Of a stretch of DNA of 64,000 nt, positions 25,768 through 35,189 are shown piece after piece. A model generated the notes under the pieces. That model was given only the letters and a program-made list of their open reading frames with translations. It made no database searches and had not been told where the DNA came from. Origin of the DNA: Acidovorax sp. sif1233 (GTDB lineage: Bacteria > Pseudomonadota > Gammaproteobacteria > Burkholderiales > Burkholderiaceae_C); contig NZ_JAHUWZ010000004.1 of NCBI RefSeq assembly GCF_019218755.1, positions 124,001 through 188,000 of the forward strand, written 5' to 3'. How positions within the stretch are numbered: the first letter of the stretch is position 1; every line of letters begins with the position of its first letter. Position numbers and translations under genes: made by a program.

Positions 25768-28449
25768 TCAGCGCCCGGGCTTGCGCGCCTTGTGCGCCAG
25801 CGCGGTGCCGGCCAGCAGCAGCACCAGCAGGCCGAGCCCTTCCCGCGAGAACAGGGGCACCGGCACCGGGGTGGGCGATGCGCTCACGACCAGGGTCCCC
25901 GCCGCGCTGCTTGCCAGGAAATTGCCGTCGCCGGAGTAGCTTGCGGTCAGCGCCTTCGTGCCAGAGCCCTTCGGCCGCAGTGAGCAGCCTGGCGCCGCCG
26001 CGGCCGCCGCGTAGCTGCAGCTCAGGCCGTCGGTGGTGTTCGTGATCGTGATCGTTCCCGTCGGCGTGCCGCCCCCCGGCGCGGCCACCGCCAGCGCCGC
26101 CCACACCGTCACCGAACCGCCCAGACCGACCGGTCCCACCGCCTCCAGGGCGATACCCGTCGAAGCTGGCAGGACCTCGATGGCCACCGGATTGGACACC
26201 GAAGGCAGCGTGAAGCTGGCGATGTCGCCTGCATAGGCCGCCTGGACATCGTGCCGTCCAACGGGCAACTGGCGCGCGAGTGCCGCCCTGGCGGAGGTAT
26301 CGAGCCCCGCATCGCCAAGGTCCGTCGCCGCGCCATCGGAAAAGTGCACGCTGCCGGCCGGCGGCCCCGCTCCCCCCGTCACTTCGGCCAGGAGCGTGAT
26401 CGCCTGGCCGTAGACGAACGTGGCTCCGGCCAGCGGCTGAGCCAGGCGCACGCTCGACTGCTGTTGCACCGTCGTCTGCATCGATGCCCGGACCGAGGCA
26501 TCGCCCTGGCTCGTCACGGTCAGCGTCCGCGGCCCGGCCGAGGCAAATCCGATGGGCCAGCCCACGCTGCCATCGCTCTGCGCGATCACGCCAGGCAGGA
26601 CGTCGCCCGCCACCGAGCTCGTGATCCTCCATTTCGTCGTGTTGTCGATATGGGCGTTGACGACGGCATCGTCCACCGCCAATACGAATCCTGCGGCAGG
26701 ATCGGCCGGGGCCGTCGCAGGCAGCGAAACCGCCGTTTGTCCCGCGGGCAGCAGCACGGTGGACGGCCCTTGCAATGCGGGCACCGGAAGCGGCAGGTTG
26801 TGAAACTGCAGATCAAAGCGCGCGTTGTGCCCCGGCATCGTGATGTGCACGAGGTAGCTTCCGACGACACGATTGGCCGTGGGCACGACGGGGGTCCAGT
26901 TGTCGGAGCCCATCGTCTCGAAGGTATTCCTCCCGGAAGGGAAGGTCGCGCTCGCGCCCGTGCCGGGCGCCGCAACGTTGACGGGCACAGAAAGAAAGCC
27001 GATGGCATGGGTGTCGCTCCACACCGTTTGCGGCCGCACTCCAAACGGAGAGGAGGGCTGGCCGATGCGCATGCTGAACGACTGCGAGGCCGGCATGTAG
27101 GCGGTCTCCCAGCCCCAGGGGCCCGCGTCGTCGGGATCGAAGAGTCTCACGCCCTGAAAAATAGCCAGCGGACCCTGGAGCGCCTCGGGCGTCTTGTACA
27201 CCAGTGTTGCCCGCGGCGCGCGCGCAGTGGTGCTGTTCGGCACACCATCGACGGTGGCGAGAGCGCCGGCGTCCGGCTCGAGTGCGGCCGCATAGCCTGG
27301 CAGCGCGGAATCCGTCGTGCCGGGGTTCGCATTCTGTTCGTCCGCCAGCAGCTCCCCGTAGTTGCGGCTGAAATCGAACACGCTGACCGCGCCCGGGCCC
27401 GCCACAGGCGCCGTCGCCGCCCGGGCGCCGTCCCACGCGGGCTGGGTGTTCCAGGAAACGGTGCCCGCGTCGAAGTCCTCGGCCGGGGAGAGCCGCAGCG
27501 TGCCCGGTTGCGAAACGCTGCTGGCATAGGTCACGAGGCTGGCCTGCAGCGGCGTGGAGGAATACTGCATGATGCTGCGGACCACAAAAGGAAGCTCCGG
27601 CGTCTTGAGCAGCGCGACGCCGCGGCTTCCGGCCGTGCCGCTCAGCCGCAGATCGGCACTGCCCGCATCCGCCGCACCGGGAGCGCTCTCCTGGATCTGG
27701 GACGACGATGCGGCATTCGATGACACCCCCGTCAAATCCGACAGCGTGATCAACAACTGGACGGAATGCGGCACCAGCGTCTTGCCCGGGCTCGACTCCT
27801 TCGCCGCGACATCGAAGTCGGCATGGGACGCATCGGCACCTGGGACGCTGACGATCTTGATGCCGTTGTTGGCACGGCTGCCGTCCACCCACGACTTGAC
27901 GATGTCGGTGGCGTCGAAGCTCCGAAAGCCCGGTTGGCGAATGGCCACCGGCTTGCGCACGCTGCTTCCGGCCTGGTAGTCCGGGTCGACGCCAGGCGTC
28001 GGCGGGCCCTCCACGCATGCAGGCGCCACGCTTTCCTGCGGCCAACAGCCATTGCCTTCGAGGGGAACCAACGCAACGCTGCCGGCCACCCGGACGTTCT
28101 GGACATAGACGACGATCCTGGCCCTGGCGATCTTGTCCGCGGTCAGCGCATAGGCGGACGGCCCCACCTGGAGCGGCTGACCGGAGCCCGCCCGCGACAC
28201 CAGGACCATGTTGCCGTTGGGAAGCGTATCGAGCGAGAAGCGGACGACCGCCTGCTGATGTTCATTGATCCGCAGGCCATCGGGATTGCTCGGTGCGTAA
28301 TCCGATCCCTGCAGACTCGCGTCCGCGACCAGCGGCGCCTCGATCCATTGCGTCTGCACGACGATGGCACAGCCCCCCAGGACCAGCGTTGCGCACACGG
28401 CGGCGAACAGGCACAACGCGCCCTTCAGGTGCCAGACACTCCTGCCCAT
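25768..28449 (-). CDS. Large secreted lipobox protein with DNRLRE, Ig-like repeats and IPTL-type C-terminus
   Basis: An 893-residue exported protein starting at 28447-28449. A signal peptide ends in a lipobox (LVLGGC, Cys at residue 27). Residues about 45-250 resemble a DNRLRE region (DATDIVKSWVDGSRANNGIKI). Ig-like repeats of the Big_3/Big_5 type lie around residues 700-850 (TGTITITNTTDGLSCSY). The C-terminus, PVPLFSREGLGLLVLLLAG then KARKPGR, resembles the IPTL/PEP-CTERM sorting signal: short motif, one helix, basic tail. A surface or adhesive role is inferred. No partner sortase is in the window. Confidence 0.8.
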   Translation of the reverse strand: MGRSVWHLKGALCLFAAVCATLVLGGCAIVVQTQWIEAPLVADASLQGSDYAPSNPDGLRINEHQQAVVRFSLDTLPNGNMVLVSRAGSGQPLQVGPSAYALTADKIARARIVVYVQNVRVAGSVALVPLEGNGCWPQESVAPACVEGPPTPGVDPDYQAGSSVRKPVAIRQPGFRSFDATDIVKSWVDGSRANNGIKIVSVPGADASHADFDVAAKESSPGKTLVPHSVQLLITLSDLTGVSSNAASSSQIQESAPGAADAGSADLRLSGTAGSRGVALLKTPELPFVVRSIMQYSSTPLQASLVTYASSVSQPGTLRLSPAEDFDAGTVSWNTQPAWDGARAATAPVAGPGAVSVFDFSRNYGELLADEQNANPGTTDSALPGYAAALEPDAGALATVDGVPNSTTARAPRATLVYKTPEALQGPLAIFQGVRLFDPDDAGPWGWETAYMPASQSFSMRIGQPSSPFGVRPQTVWSDTHAIGFLSVPVNVAAPGTGASATFPSGRNTFETMGSDNWTPVVPTANRVVGSYLVHITMPGHNARFDLQFHNLPLPVPALQGPSTVLLPAGQTAVSLPATAPADPAAGFVLAVDDAVVNAHIDNTTKWRITSSVAGDVLPGVIAQSDGSVGWPIGFASAGPRTLTVTSQGDASVRASMQTTVQQQSSVRLAQPLAGATFVYGQAITLLAEVTGGAGPPAGSVHFSDGAATDLGDAGLDTSARAALARQLPVGRHDVQAAYAGDIASFTLPSVSNPVAIEVLPASTGIALEAVGPVGLGGSVTVWAALAVAAPGGGTPTGTITITNTTDGLSCSYAAAAAAPGCSLRPKGSGTKALTASYSGDGNFLASSAAGTLVVSASPTPVPVPLFSREGLGLLVLLLAGTALAHKARKPGR

Positions 28450-28563
28450 CTCATCCCCTGTCTTCGGTTTTGGCGGCGGATCACGGCCCGCCGCAGCATC
28501 GCGATGGATCGTAGGGGAGGGGAGCTCGCCGGTCATGTGCCGACGGCACACGACCGCGCGCGC

Positions 28564-29289
28564 CTATTCGTCAGCCAGCCAACCGGCGAGCTGGTGCCGG
28601 CTGCCGACGCCTGTCTTGACGTAGATGTCCTCGAGATGGCGCTTGACGGTACCCGGGCGGATGCCGAGCCTTGCCGCGACTTCGGCGTTGGTCGCGCCAT
28701 GGGCCACCGCCACGAGCACTTCGCGTTGGCGCTCGCTCAAGGCGCGATCGTGCAGCCGGTGCGCGATGTGGCGGCGCCTGCTGCGGGCCTGCAGGCGGCC
28801 CAGCGTCTGGCGGATGTGGCCTTCCAGCAGCGCGAGCGACGTGCGCTCGGGGTCGCCGAAGCCGCGCGTTGCGCGCGTGACATTGAGCGTGAGCATGCGC
28901 CCTTCGCCAAGGTCGATGTCCAGGCCCAGCCCATCCTTCTGGCCGACGCGGCCATAGGCCTCCGCGTTCAGCGCACACCGGCTCCACGCCGTCGGCGAGA
29001 GTTGGTCGGAAATGCTCATCGGCACGCGGCGCTTGCCGTAGCCGGGATTGTCGCCAAGGTGCTGATGGACGGCCTCGTTGATTTCGCGCGACACGGCGCG
29101 CTCCGGCGCATACAGGGTGCGCAGCGTCGGCGTGCAGTTGCGCCAGTCGACAACGAAGATGTCTCCGCCCACCACGCTGCGCAGCGCCTGGAGCAGGTTG
29201 TTCGACAGGTCGTTCGAGTCCCGTGTCGAATGCACCAGCAGCGTCGCGTGGCTCAGCCGGTGCAGAGAATGCGAGTCGAGATAGCCCAT
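28564..29289 (-). CDS. LuxR family transcriptional regulator
   Basis: A 241-residue regulator, with the start chosen at 29287-29289 (MGYLDSHS). The C-terminal LuxR helix-turn-helix is clear: LSERQREVLVAVAHGATNAEVAARLGIRPGTVKRHLEDIYVKTGV. The N-terminal 170 residues are an unassigned sensory region with no visible receiver-domain Asp motif or autoinducer signature. It lies 114 bp upstream of the large surface-protein gene on the same strand, so it is a plausible regulator of that gene. That link is inference. Confidence 0.87.
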   Translation of the reverse strand: MGYLDSHSLHRLSHATLLVHSTRDSNDLSNNLLQALRSVVGGDIFVVDWRNCTPTLRTLYAPERAVSREINEAVHQHLGDNPGYGKRRVPMSISDQLSPTAWSRCALNAEAYGRVGQKDGLGLDIDLGEGRMLTLNVTRATRGFGDPERTSLALLEGHIRQTLGRLQARSRRRHIAHRLHDRALSERQREVLVAVAHGATNAEVAARLGIRPGTVKRHLEDIYVKTGVGSRHQLAGWLADE

Positions 29290-29380
29290 CGTGTCTCCGC
29301 CTGGATCGATGCAACCGTTCAAAAATACCAGCGTCCCGTGCCGAAGCTGACCCTCAGCCGCCCGTCATGCCCCGCCACCA

Positions 29381-29408
29381 ACAAAAACGCCCCTCGCAGG
29401 AGGGGCGT
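29381..29408 (-). terminator. Rho-independent terminator of the cytochrome c gene
   Basis: On the minus strand, arms ACGCCCCT and AGGGGCGT flank a 6-nt loop and are followed by a T run (complement of 29381-29387). It lies 26 bp after the stop of the cytochrome c gene. Confidence 0.85.
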
Positions 29409-29433
29409 CTTCTTGGTGGCACACCGCAGCGGC

Positions 29434-30096
29434 TCAGCGGAAACGCGATTGCGGCACCACGTGCAGGTCGCCGTCGATGCCGCTGATGTAGCCCGACAGC
29501 GCCTTCAGCTCCGCATTGGTGAACTGCTTGGCCACGCCGCCCATGATGGCGTTGCTGCGGCCCACGTTGGGGTTCTTCTCGGCCTTGTAGGACTTGAGGG
29601 CCACGAAGAGGTAGTCCGCGTGCTGGCCCGCGATCTTGGGGTACGAGGGGTCGATGGGCTTGGCGAAGTTGTCGCCGTGACACGAAACGCAGGCGCCCTT
29701 CTTCAGAAGCTCGGCCACCTGCACGCTGGGTTCGCGACCAGGCTTGGCGGGCAGTTCGGCCCCCGTCTTGCCATGCTGCTCATAGTAGGCGGCCACGTCG
29801 GCGATGTCCTTTTCGCTCAGCGAATCCGCGATGCCGCGCATGGTGGGGTGCTTACGCTCGCCCTTCTGGTAGGCCACAAGCGCCGAGGCAATGTACTTGG
29901 CGCTCTGGCCCGAGATCATGGGCACCTTGTGCACTTCGGGAAAGCTGGCCTGGTAGCCCGGAATGCCGTGGCAGCCAATGCACATGGCAATCTTCTGCTT
30001 GCCGGCTTCCACGTCGCCTTTGGCTTCCTGGGCATGGGACAGGGCGGTCACGGAAGCGACAGCCAGGGCAAATAGCGTGGTCAGCGTTTTGTTCAT
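29434..30096 (-). CDS. Diheme c-type cytochrome (c4-like)
   Basis: A 220-residue periplasmic cytochrome. A signal peptide (to SHA, about residue 22) is followed by two heme motifs, CIGCH near residue 39 and CVSCH near 136. Each is followed by its own c-type domain and candidate Met ligands. Total size and two-domain layout match cytochrome c4-like proteins, which carry electrons to terminal oxidases. A terminator follows the gene. Confidence 0.92.
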   Translation of the reverse strand: MNKTLTTLFALAVASVTALSHAQEAKGDVEAGKQKIAMCIGCHGIPGYQASFPEVHKVPMISGQSAKYIASALVAYQKGERKHPTMRGIADSLSEKDIADVAAYYEQHGKTGAELPAKPGREPSVQVAELLKKGACVSCHGDNFAKPIDPSYPKIAGQHADYLFVALKSYKAEKNPNVGRSNAIMGGVAKQFTNAELKALSGYISGIDGDLHVVPQSRFR

Positions 30097-30202
30097 TTTG
30101 CGCGCACAATCTCGTGGAAGTTCAGCTCTGGGCTCTGATCAACCGCCGATTATAGCCAGCGCCTGTCAAGCCCATTCATCAACGATCCGGTGATTCGCCC
30201 CC

Positions 30203-31057
30203 ATGAAATTCCAAGGCTCCCAGAACTACGTCGCCACCCAAGACCTGATGCTCGCCGTGAATGCGGCCATCACCCTGCAACGCCCGCTGCTCATCAAGGG
30301 GGAGCCGGGCACCGGCAAGACGATGCTGGCCGAGGAAGTGGCCCAGGCGCTCGACATGCCGCTGCTGCAATGGCACATCAAGTCCACCACGAAGGCGCAG
30401 CAGGGCCTGTATGAGTATGACGCGGTCAGTCGCCTGCGGGACAGCCAGCTGGGCGATGGCGACAGCGCCGAGCGCGTCAAGGACATCCGCAACTACATCA
30501 TCCAGGGCGTGCTGTGGCAGGCCTTCACGGCCGACCGCCCCGTGGCGCTGCTGATCGACGAGATCGACAAGGCCGACATCGAATTCCCGAACGACCTGCT
30601 GCGCGAGATCGACCGCATGGAGTTCTACTGCTACGAGACGCGCGAGCTCATCAAGGCCAAGCACCGCCCGCTGGTGTTCATCACCTCCAACAACGAGAAG
30701 GAGCTGCCCGACGCGTTCCTGCGCCGCTGCTTCTTCCACTTCATCAAGTTCCCCGAAGCCGACACGATGCGCCAGATCGTCAACGTGCACTTCCCCACGC
30801 TCAAGAGCGAGCTGCTGGGCGTGGCGATGAAGACGTTCTACGACGTGCGCAACCTGCCCGGCCTGAAGAAGAAGCCCTCGACCAGCGAACTGCTCGACTG
30901 GCTCAAGCTGCTGGTGGCCGAAGACATTCCGCTGACCGCGCTGCAAAGCGCCGACAACAAGGTGGCCGTGCCGCCACTGGTGGGCGCGCTGCTCAAGAAC
31001 GAGCAGGACGTGAGCCTTTTCGAAAAGCTGGTGTTCATGAACCAGAGGAACCGGTAG
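30203..31057 (+). CDS. MoxR family AAA+ ATPase
   Basis: A 284-residue AAA+ ATPase. Walker A is GEPGTGKT at residues 33-40 and Walker B is VALLIDEIDKAD near 120. A sensor-1-like ITSNNEKELPDAFLRR is at about 160. MoxR proteins act with von Willebrand-domain proteins as a chaperone pair for maturation of partner proteins. A CoxE-like VWA gene lies about 0.9 kb downstream on the same strand, which fits that model. Confidence 0.93.
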   Translation: MKFQGSQNYVATQDLMLAVNAAITLQRPLLIKGEPGTGKTMLAEEVAQALDMPLLQWHIKSTTKAQQGLYEYDAVSRLRDSQLGDGDSAERVKDIRNYIIQGVLWQAFTADRPVALLIDEIDKADIEFPNDLLREIDRMEFYCYETRELIKAKHRPLVFITSNNEKELPDAFLRRCFFHFIKFPEADTMRQIVNVHFPTLKSELLGVAMKTFYDVRNLPGLKKKPSTSELLDWLKLLVAEDIPLTALQSADNKVAVPPLVGALLKNEQDVSLFEKLVFMNQRNR

Positions 31058-31067
31058 TCCCCCCGCC

Positions 31068-31304
31068 ATGGCCGCGCCCACCACCCCCTCCGTCATGGAC
31101 GGCATCGCCGACGCCATCGGCTTTGTCGGCGGCGCCCTCGCCGGTTTCTGGCTGGGCCAGTGGCTGGGCCTGGACATCTTCGCGCCGGGCTACGGCAACA
31201 AGGCGCTGGGGGGCATCGCCCTCGTGGGCCTGGGCGGCGGCCTGGGCCTGCATGCGGCACGGCGCTGGCAGACGCACCGGCGCAACAAGCCTTCCAAGGA
31301 CTGA
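31068..31304 (+). CDS. Small glycine-rich membrane protein
   Basis: A 78-residue protein with two hydrophobic Gly/Ala-rich segments (about residues 17-35 and 47-60) and a basic tail. It lies 10 bp after moxR and 16 bp before the GNAT gene, so it is in the same operon. No family assignment is certain. The coding call rests on its tight spacing and plausible codon use. Confidence 0.7.
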   Translation: MAAPTTPSVMDGIADAIGFVGGALAGFWLGQWLGLDIFAPGYGNKALGGIALVGLGGGLGLHAARRWQTHRRNKPSKD

Positions 31305-31320
31305 TGAAGGGCAACGACAC

Positions 31321-31923
31321 ATGGCCTTTGTAGAACCCGTCACCCTGCGCGACCGCGGCATCCGCCTGGAACCCCTGGCGCTGTCCCACGAACACGGCCT
31401 GGCCGCCGCCGCCGCCGATGGCGAACTGTGGAAGCTGCGCGTCACCTCGGTGCCCGAGCCCCAGGACACGCGTGCCTACATCGAGACGGCGCTCAGGATG
31501 CGCGAGGACGGCAACCGCTTCGCGTTCGCCGTGGTGGAGGATGCCAGCGGCAAGGTCCTGGGCTCCACGAGCTACCACGACATCCTGCCCGCGGTGAAGC
31601 GCGTGGAGATCGGCTACACCTGGTACCGACAGAGCGTTCAGCGCACCCACGTCAACACCACGTGCAAGCTGATGATGATGGGCCACGCCTTCGACACGCT
31701 GGGCAGCCATGTGGTGGGCTGGCGCACGGACAACTACAACTTCGCCTCGCAAAAAGCCATCGAGCGCCTGGGCGCCAGGAAGGACGGCGTGATCCGCGGC
31801 CACGCCCTGCGCCGCGACGGCACCGTCCGCGACACGGTGATGTACAGCATGCGCTCGGGCGAATGGCCCGAAGCCAAGGCGCAGCTGCTATACCTTTTAG
31901 AGCGCCACACGCTTTCCCAGTAA
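31321..31923 (+). CDS. GNAT family N-acetyltransferase
   Basis: A 200-residue acetyltransferase of the RimJ/RimL type. It has the start VTLRDRGIRLEPLALSHEHG, a core strand FAFAVVEDASGKVLGSTSYHDI, and a motif region VEIGYTWYRQSVQRTHVNTTCKLMMMGHAFDTLG where acetyl-CoA binds. ATG at 31321 is chosen for the family N-terminus and follows an RBS-like AGGG. The last codons overlap sequence resembling the dispersed repeat. The substrate is unknown; protein or small-molecule N-termini are both possible. Confidence 0.88.
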   Translation: MAFVEPVTLRDRGIRLEPLALSHEHGLAAAAADGELWKLRVTSVPEPQDTRAYIETALRMREDGNRFAFAVVEDASGKVLGSTSYHDILPAVKRVEIGYTWYRQSVQRTHVNTTCKLMMMGHAFDTLGSHVVGWRTDNYNFASQKAIERLGARKDGVIRGHALRRDGTVRDTVMYSMRSGEWPEAKAQLLYLLERHTLSQ

Positions 31924-31941
31924 CCGCTGGAGGCCAGAACC

Positions 31942-33129
31942 ATGCTCATCGACTTCTTCTACACCCTGCGCTCGGCCAAGCTGCCGGTATCGGTCAAGGA
32001 ATACCTCACCCTGCTCGAAGCCCTGCAGGCTGGCGTGGTGGGCCCCAAGTCCGACGATGCCTGGAGCCTGGACGACTTCTACAACCTCTCGCGCCTCACG
32101 CTCGTGAAGGACGAGAAGCACTACGACAAGTTCGACCGGGCCTTCGGCGCCTACTTCAAGGGCGTGGAGATGGTGGCCGACTTCACCAAGGAGATCCCGG
32201 CCGACTGGCTGCGCAAGATCCTGGAGAACGAGCTCACGCCTGAACAGAAAGCAGCCATCGAGAAGATGGGCTGGGACGAACTCATGGAGACGCTCAAGAA
32301 GCGGCTCGAAGAGCAGAAGGAACGCCACGAGGGCGGCAGCAAGTGGATCGGCACGGGCGGCACCAGCCCGTTTGGCCACGGCGGCTACAACCCGCAGGGC
32401 GTGCGCATTGGCGGCGCGGGCAAGAACAAGAGCGCCGTGAAGGTGTGGGAGCAGCGCGCCTACAAGGACTACGACGACCAGCAGGAGCTGGGCACGCGCA
32501 ACATCAAGGTGGCCCTGCGCCGCCTGCGCAAGTTCGCGCGCGAGGGGCACGAGCTGGAGCTGGACCTGCCCGACACCATCCGCAGCACGGCCGCCAACGC
32601 GGGCTACCTCGACATCAAGATGGTGCCCGAGCGCCACAACAACGTGAAGGTGCTGCTGCTGATGGACGTGGGCGGCACCATGGACGAGCACATCCAGCGC
32701 GTGGAGGAACTCTTTTCCGCCGTGAAGACGGAGTTCAAGCACCTGGAGTTCTACTACTTCCACAACTGCGTGTACGACTTCATGTGGAAGAACAACCGCC
32801 GCCGCTTCGCGGAGAAGTTTCCCACCTGGGACATCATCCGCAAGTACAACAAGGACTACAAGCTGATCTTCGTGGGCGACGCGACCATGAGCCCCTACGA
32901 GATCCTGCAGCCCGGCGGCAGCGTGGAATACAACAACGAGGAGGCGGGGGCGGAGTGGATCCAGCGCCTCACGCACGCCTTCCCCAAGCACGCGTGGATC
33001 AACCCCGAGCCCCAGGGCGTGTGGCAATACCGGCAAAGCATCAGCATCATCCAGCAGCTCGTCGGCAACCGCATGCACCCGCTGTCGCTCAAGGGGCTCG
33101 AAGAGACGATGCGGCTGCTGTCCAAGTAG
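31942..33129 (+). CDS. CoxE-like von Willebrand factor A domain protein
   Basis: A 395-residue protein of the CoxE/VWA family. An N-terminal segment and a charged central stretch precede the VWA domain at about residues 235-330. The metal-site motif reads LLLMDVGGTMDEH: the expected Ser residues are replaced by Gly and Thr, as in other CoxE-type proteins. It lies 18 bp after the GNAT gene. Together with moxR this forms a MoxR-VWA pair. The client protein is unknown. Confidence 0.9.
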   Translation: MLIDFFYTLRSAKLPVSVKEYLTLLEALQAGVVGPKSDDAWSLDDFYNLSRLTLVKDEKHYDKFDRAFGAYFKGVEMVADFTKEIPADWLRKILENELTPEQKAAIEKMGWDELMETLKKRLEEQKERHEGGSKWIGTGGTSPFGHGGYNPQGVRIGGAGKNKSAVKVWEQRAYKDYDDQQELGTRNIKVALRRLRKFAREGHELELDLPDTIRSTAANAGYLDIKMVPERHNNVKVLLLMDVGGTMDEHIQRVEELFSAVKTEFKHLEFYYFHNCVYDFMWKNNRRRFAEKFPTWDIIRKYNKDYKLIFVGDATMSPYEILQPGGSVEYNNEEAGAEWIQRLTHAFPKHAWINPEPQGVWQYRQSISIIQQLVGNRMHPLSLKGLEETMRLLSK

Positions 33130-33254
33130 GCAGGGGCGCCCGCGGCGCGCACCGGTCCATCGCGCGTAACTGTCTGACACAGGCGGTCTTATTTTCGGTG
33201 CATAGTGGCGGGGCAAGGCCTGCGGGCCACGTTCCACTCCAATACCGTCCTGTC

Positions 33255-35189
33255 GTGCATTTCAGCATCCCGCGCCCTACCGCCACATCTCCAACGCCGG
33301 CCCCGTGGCCGGCGTTGCTGCTTTTCGGAGCGCTGGCCCTGCAGGGCTGCAGCCTGCTGCCCCGCGCGGAGGAACGCGACGCCCCGGCGCCCGCGCCGGT
33401 CATCGCCGCATCGGATGCGCCGTCGTTCAACGTGCAGGTCAAGGCCCCGGACAGCGTGCGCGAGACGCTGGAGCGCCACCTGGAGCTGCAGCGCTTTCGC
33501 AATCTGCCCGACCTGCACGCCAACGAGCTGCAGCGCCTGCTGGGCGCGGCCGACGCCAATGCGCGCGAACTGCTGGGCACCATGGGCTACTTCGCCCCGA
33601 CCATCACGGTGGAGCTGACCGACACCCCCGACAGCAAGACCGCGCCGCGCACCGTGACGGTGACCGTGGAGCCGGGGCCCCAGACCCGCATCGCCAGCGC
33701 GGACATCGACTTCGCGGGCGCCGCCAGCCCCGCCATCGCCGGCACGCAGGCGCAGGAAAACGACGCTGCCGACACGAAAGCCAGCCTGCGCCAGCAGCAG
33801 CGCGTGCAGCGCGACTGGTCCCTCTCGCCCGGCCAGCCATTCACCCAATCGGCCTGGGATTCGGCGAAGACCGACGGCCTGCGCCAGCTTCAGGCCCGCC
33901 GCCACCCCACCGCGCGCATTGCCAGCAGCCGCGCGCAGGTGGATGCCGACAAGCACGAAGCCAGGCTGAGCGTGACCTACGACCCCGGGCCGGTCTACCG
34001 CTTCGGCCCACTGCGGGTCGATGGCAGCCAGCGCTACGACCCTGACGGCGCCCAGCGCCTGGCGCGGCTGCCCACGGGCGCGGTCTACGACGAGGCCGAA
34101 CTGCTGGACGCCCAGCTGCGCCTGGCCAGCAGCGGCTACTACGACGCGGTGTTCCTCACGCTCGACACCGAGGGCACCGACCCCCAGGCCGCGCCCATCG
34201 TTGCCCAGGTGCGCGAAGCCCCGCTGCAAAAGCTCGTGTTCGGGCCCGGCTTCTCCACCGACAGCGGCGCACGCCTGTCCCTGGAGCACATCCACAACCA
34301 GTTGCCCGGCTTGGGATGGCGCGCCGTGAGCAAGCTGTCGCTGGACCGGGAGACCAAGCTCGCGGGCACCGAATGGACCGACCTGCCAGACAACCGGGGC
34401 TGGCGCTGGTTCGCGGGCGGCCAGCTGCAGCGTGAATCGACGGGCGACTACGAAGTCAACAGCGGGCGCCTGCGCTCGGGGCGCAGCAAGAGCACGAAGC
34501 ACATCGACCGCAACTACTTCCTGCAGTACGACTACGCCAACAGCCAGGGCCTGAACGCCCCGCCATCGGGCACGGCCGTCAGCGTGAACTACGGGTGGAC
34601 AGGCCGCTACTTCAACAACCCCACGGCCCCCACGCGGGGCCACGGGATTGCCGTGGAACTGGGACTGGGCACCACGCTGCGGCCCGAGCGCGACCCGTTC
34701 GTGCGCACGCTGGTGCGGTGGCAATCGTTCCTCCCGGCGGGGCGCGTGCAGGACGCGGCGGGCGTGGCCCGCAGCGCCCGTGTGGCGCTGCGGGCGGAAG
34801 CCGGCGCCGTGGTGGCGCGCGATGGCGCGCAGATTCCCGTCACCCAGCTTTTCCTGACCGGTGGCGACACCACCGTGCGCGGCTACGGGTACCGCAGCAT
34901 CGGTGCGCGCACGGACAACGGCCAGCTCTATGGAGGCCGCTACCTGGCCGTGGGCAGCGTCGAATGGCAGCGGCCCATCGTCTACGGCGGCGCCATGACC
35001 GACTGGGAAAGCACCCTGTTCGTGGACGCGGGCGCCGTGGCGGACCGCATGGGGGACCTGGACCCACGCGTGGGCGTGGGTGCCGGCGTGCGCTGGCGCA
35101 GCCCCGTGGGCCCCTTGCAGGCCGATCTGGCCTACGGCGTGAAAACCAAGGAACTGCGGCTGCACCTGCGGCTGGGTTTCAGCTTCTGA
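33255..35189 (+). CDS. tamA: BamA/TamA-family outer-membrane assembly protein
   Basis: A 644-residue Omp85-family protein, read from a GTG at 33255-33257. POTRA-type repeats fill about residues 60-320, and the outer-membrane barrel the remainder, with LFLTGGDTTVRGYGYRSIG (the VRGY motif) and terminal ...LRLGFSF. With TamB it forms the TAM complex for inserting outer-membrane proteins. The N-terminus contains ALLLFGALALQGCSLL, a lipobox-like stretch unusual for TamA. The stop overlaps the tamB ATG (TGATG), so the two are translationally coupled. Confidence 0.93.
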   Translation: MHFSIPRPTATSPTPAPWPALLLFGALALQGCSLLPRAEERDAPAPAPVIAASDAPSFNVQVKAPDSVRETLERHLELQRFRNLPDLHANELQRLLGAADANARELLGTMGYFAPTITVELTDTPDSKTAPRTVTVTVEPGPQTRIASADIDFAGAASPAIAGTQAQENDAADTKASLRQQQRVQRDWSLSPGQPFTQSAWDSAKTDGLRQLQARRHPTARIASSRAQVDADKHEARLSVTYDPGPVYRFGPLRVDGSQRYDPDGAQRLARLPTGAVYDEAELLDAQLRLASSGYYDAVFLTLDTEGTDPQAAPIVAQVREAPLQKLVFGPGFSTDSGARLSLEHIHNQLPGLGWRAVSKLSLDRETKLAGTEWTDLPDNRGWRWFAGGQLQRESTGDYEVNSGRLRSGRSKSTKHIDRNYFLQYDYANSQGLNAPPSGTAVSVNYGWTGRYFNNPTAPTRGHGIAVELGLGTTLRPERDPFVRTLVRWQSFLPAGRVQDAAGVARSARVALRAEAGAVVARDGAQIPVTQLFLTGGDTTVRGYGYRSIGARTDNGQLYGGRYLAVGSVEWQRPIVYGGAMTDWESTLFVDAGAVADRMGDLDPRVGVGAGVRWRSPVGPLQADLAYGVKTKELRLHLRLGFSF

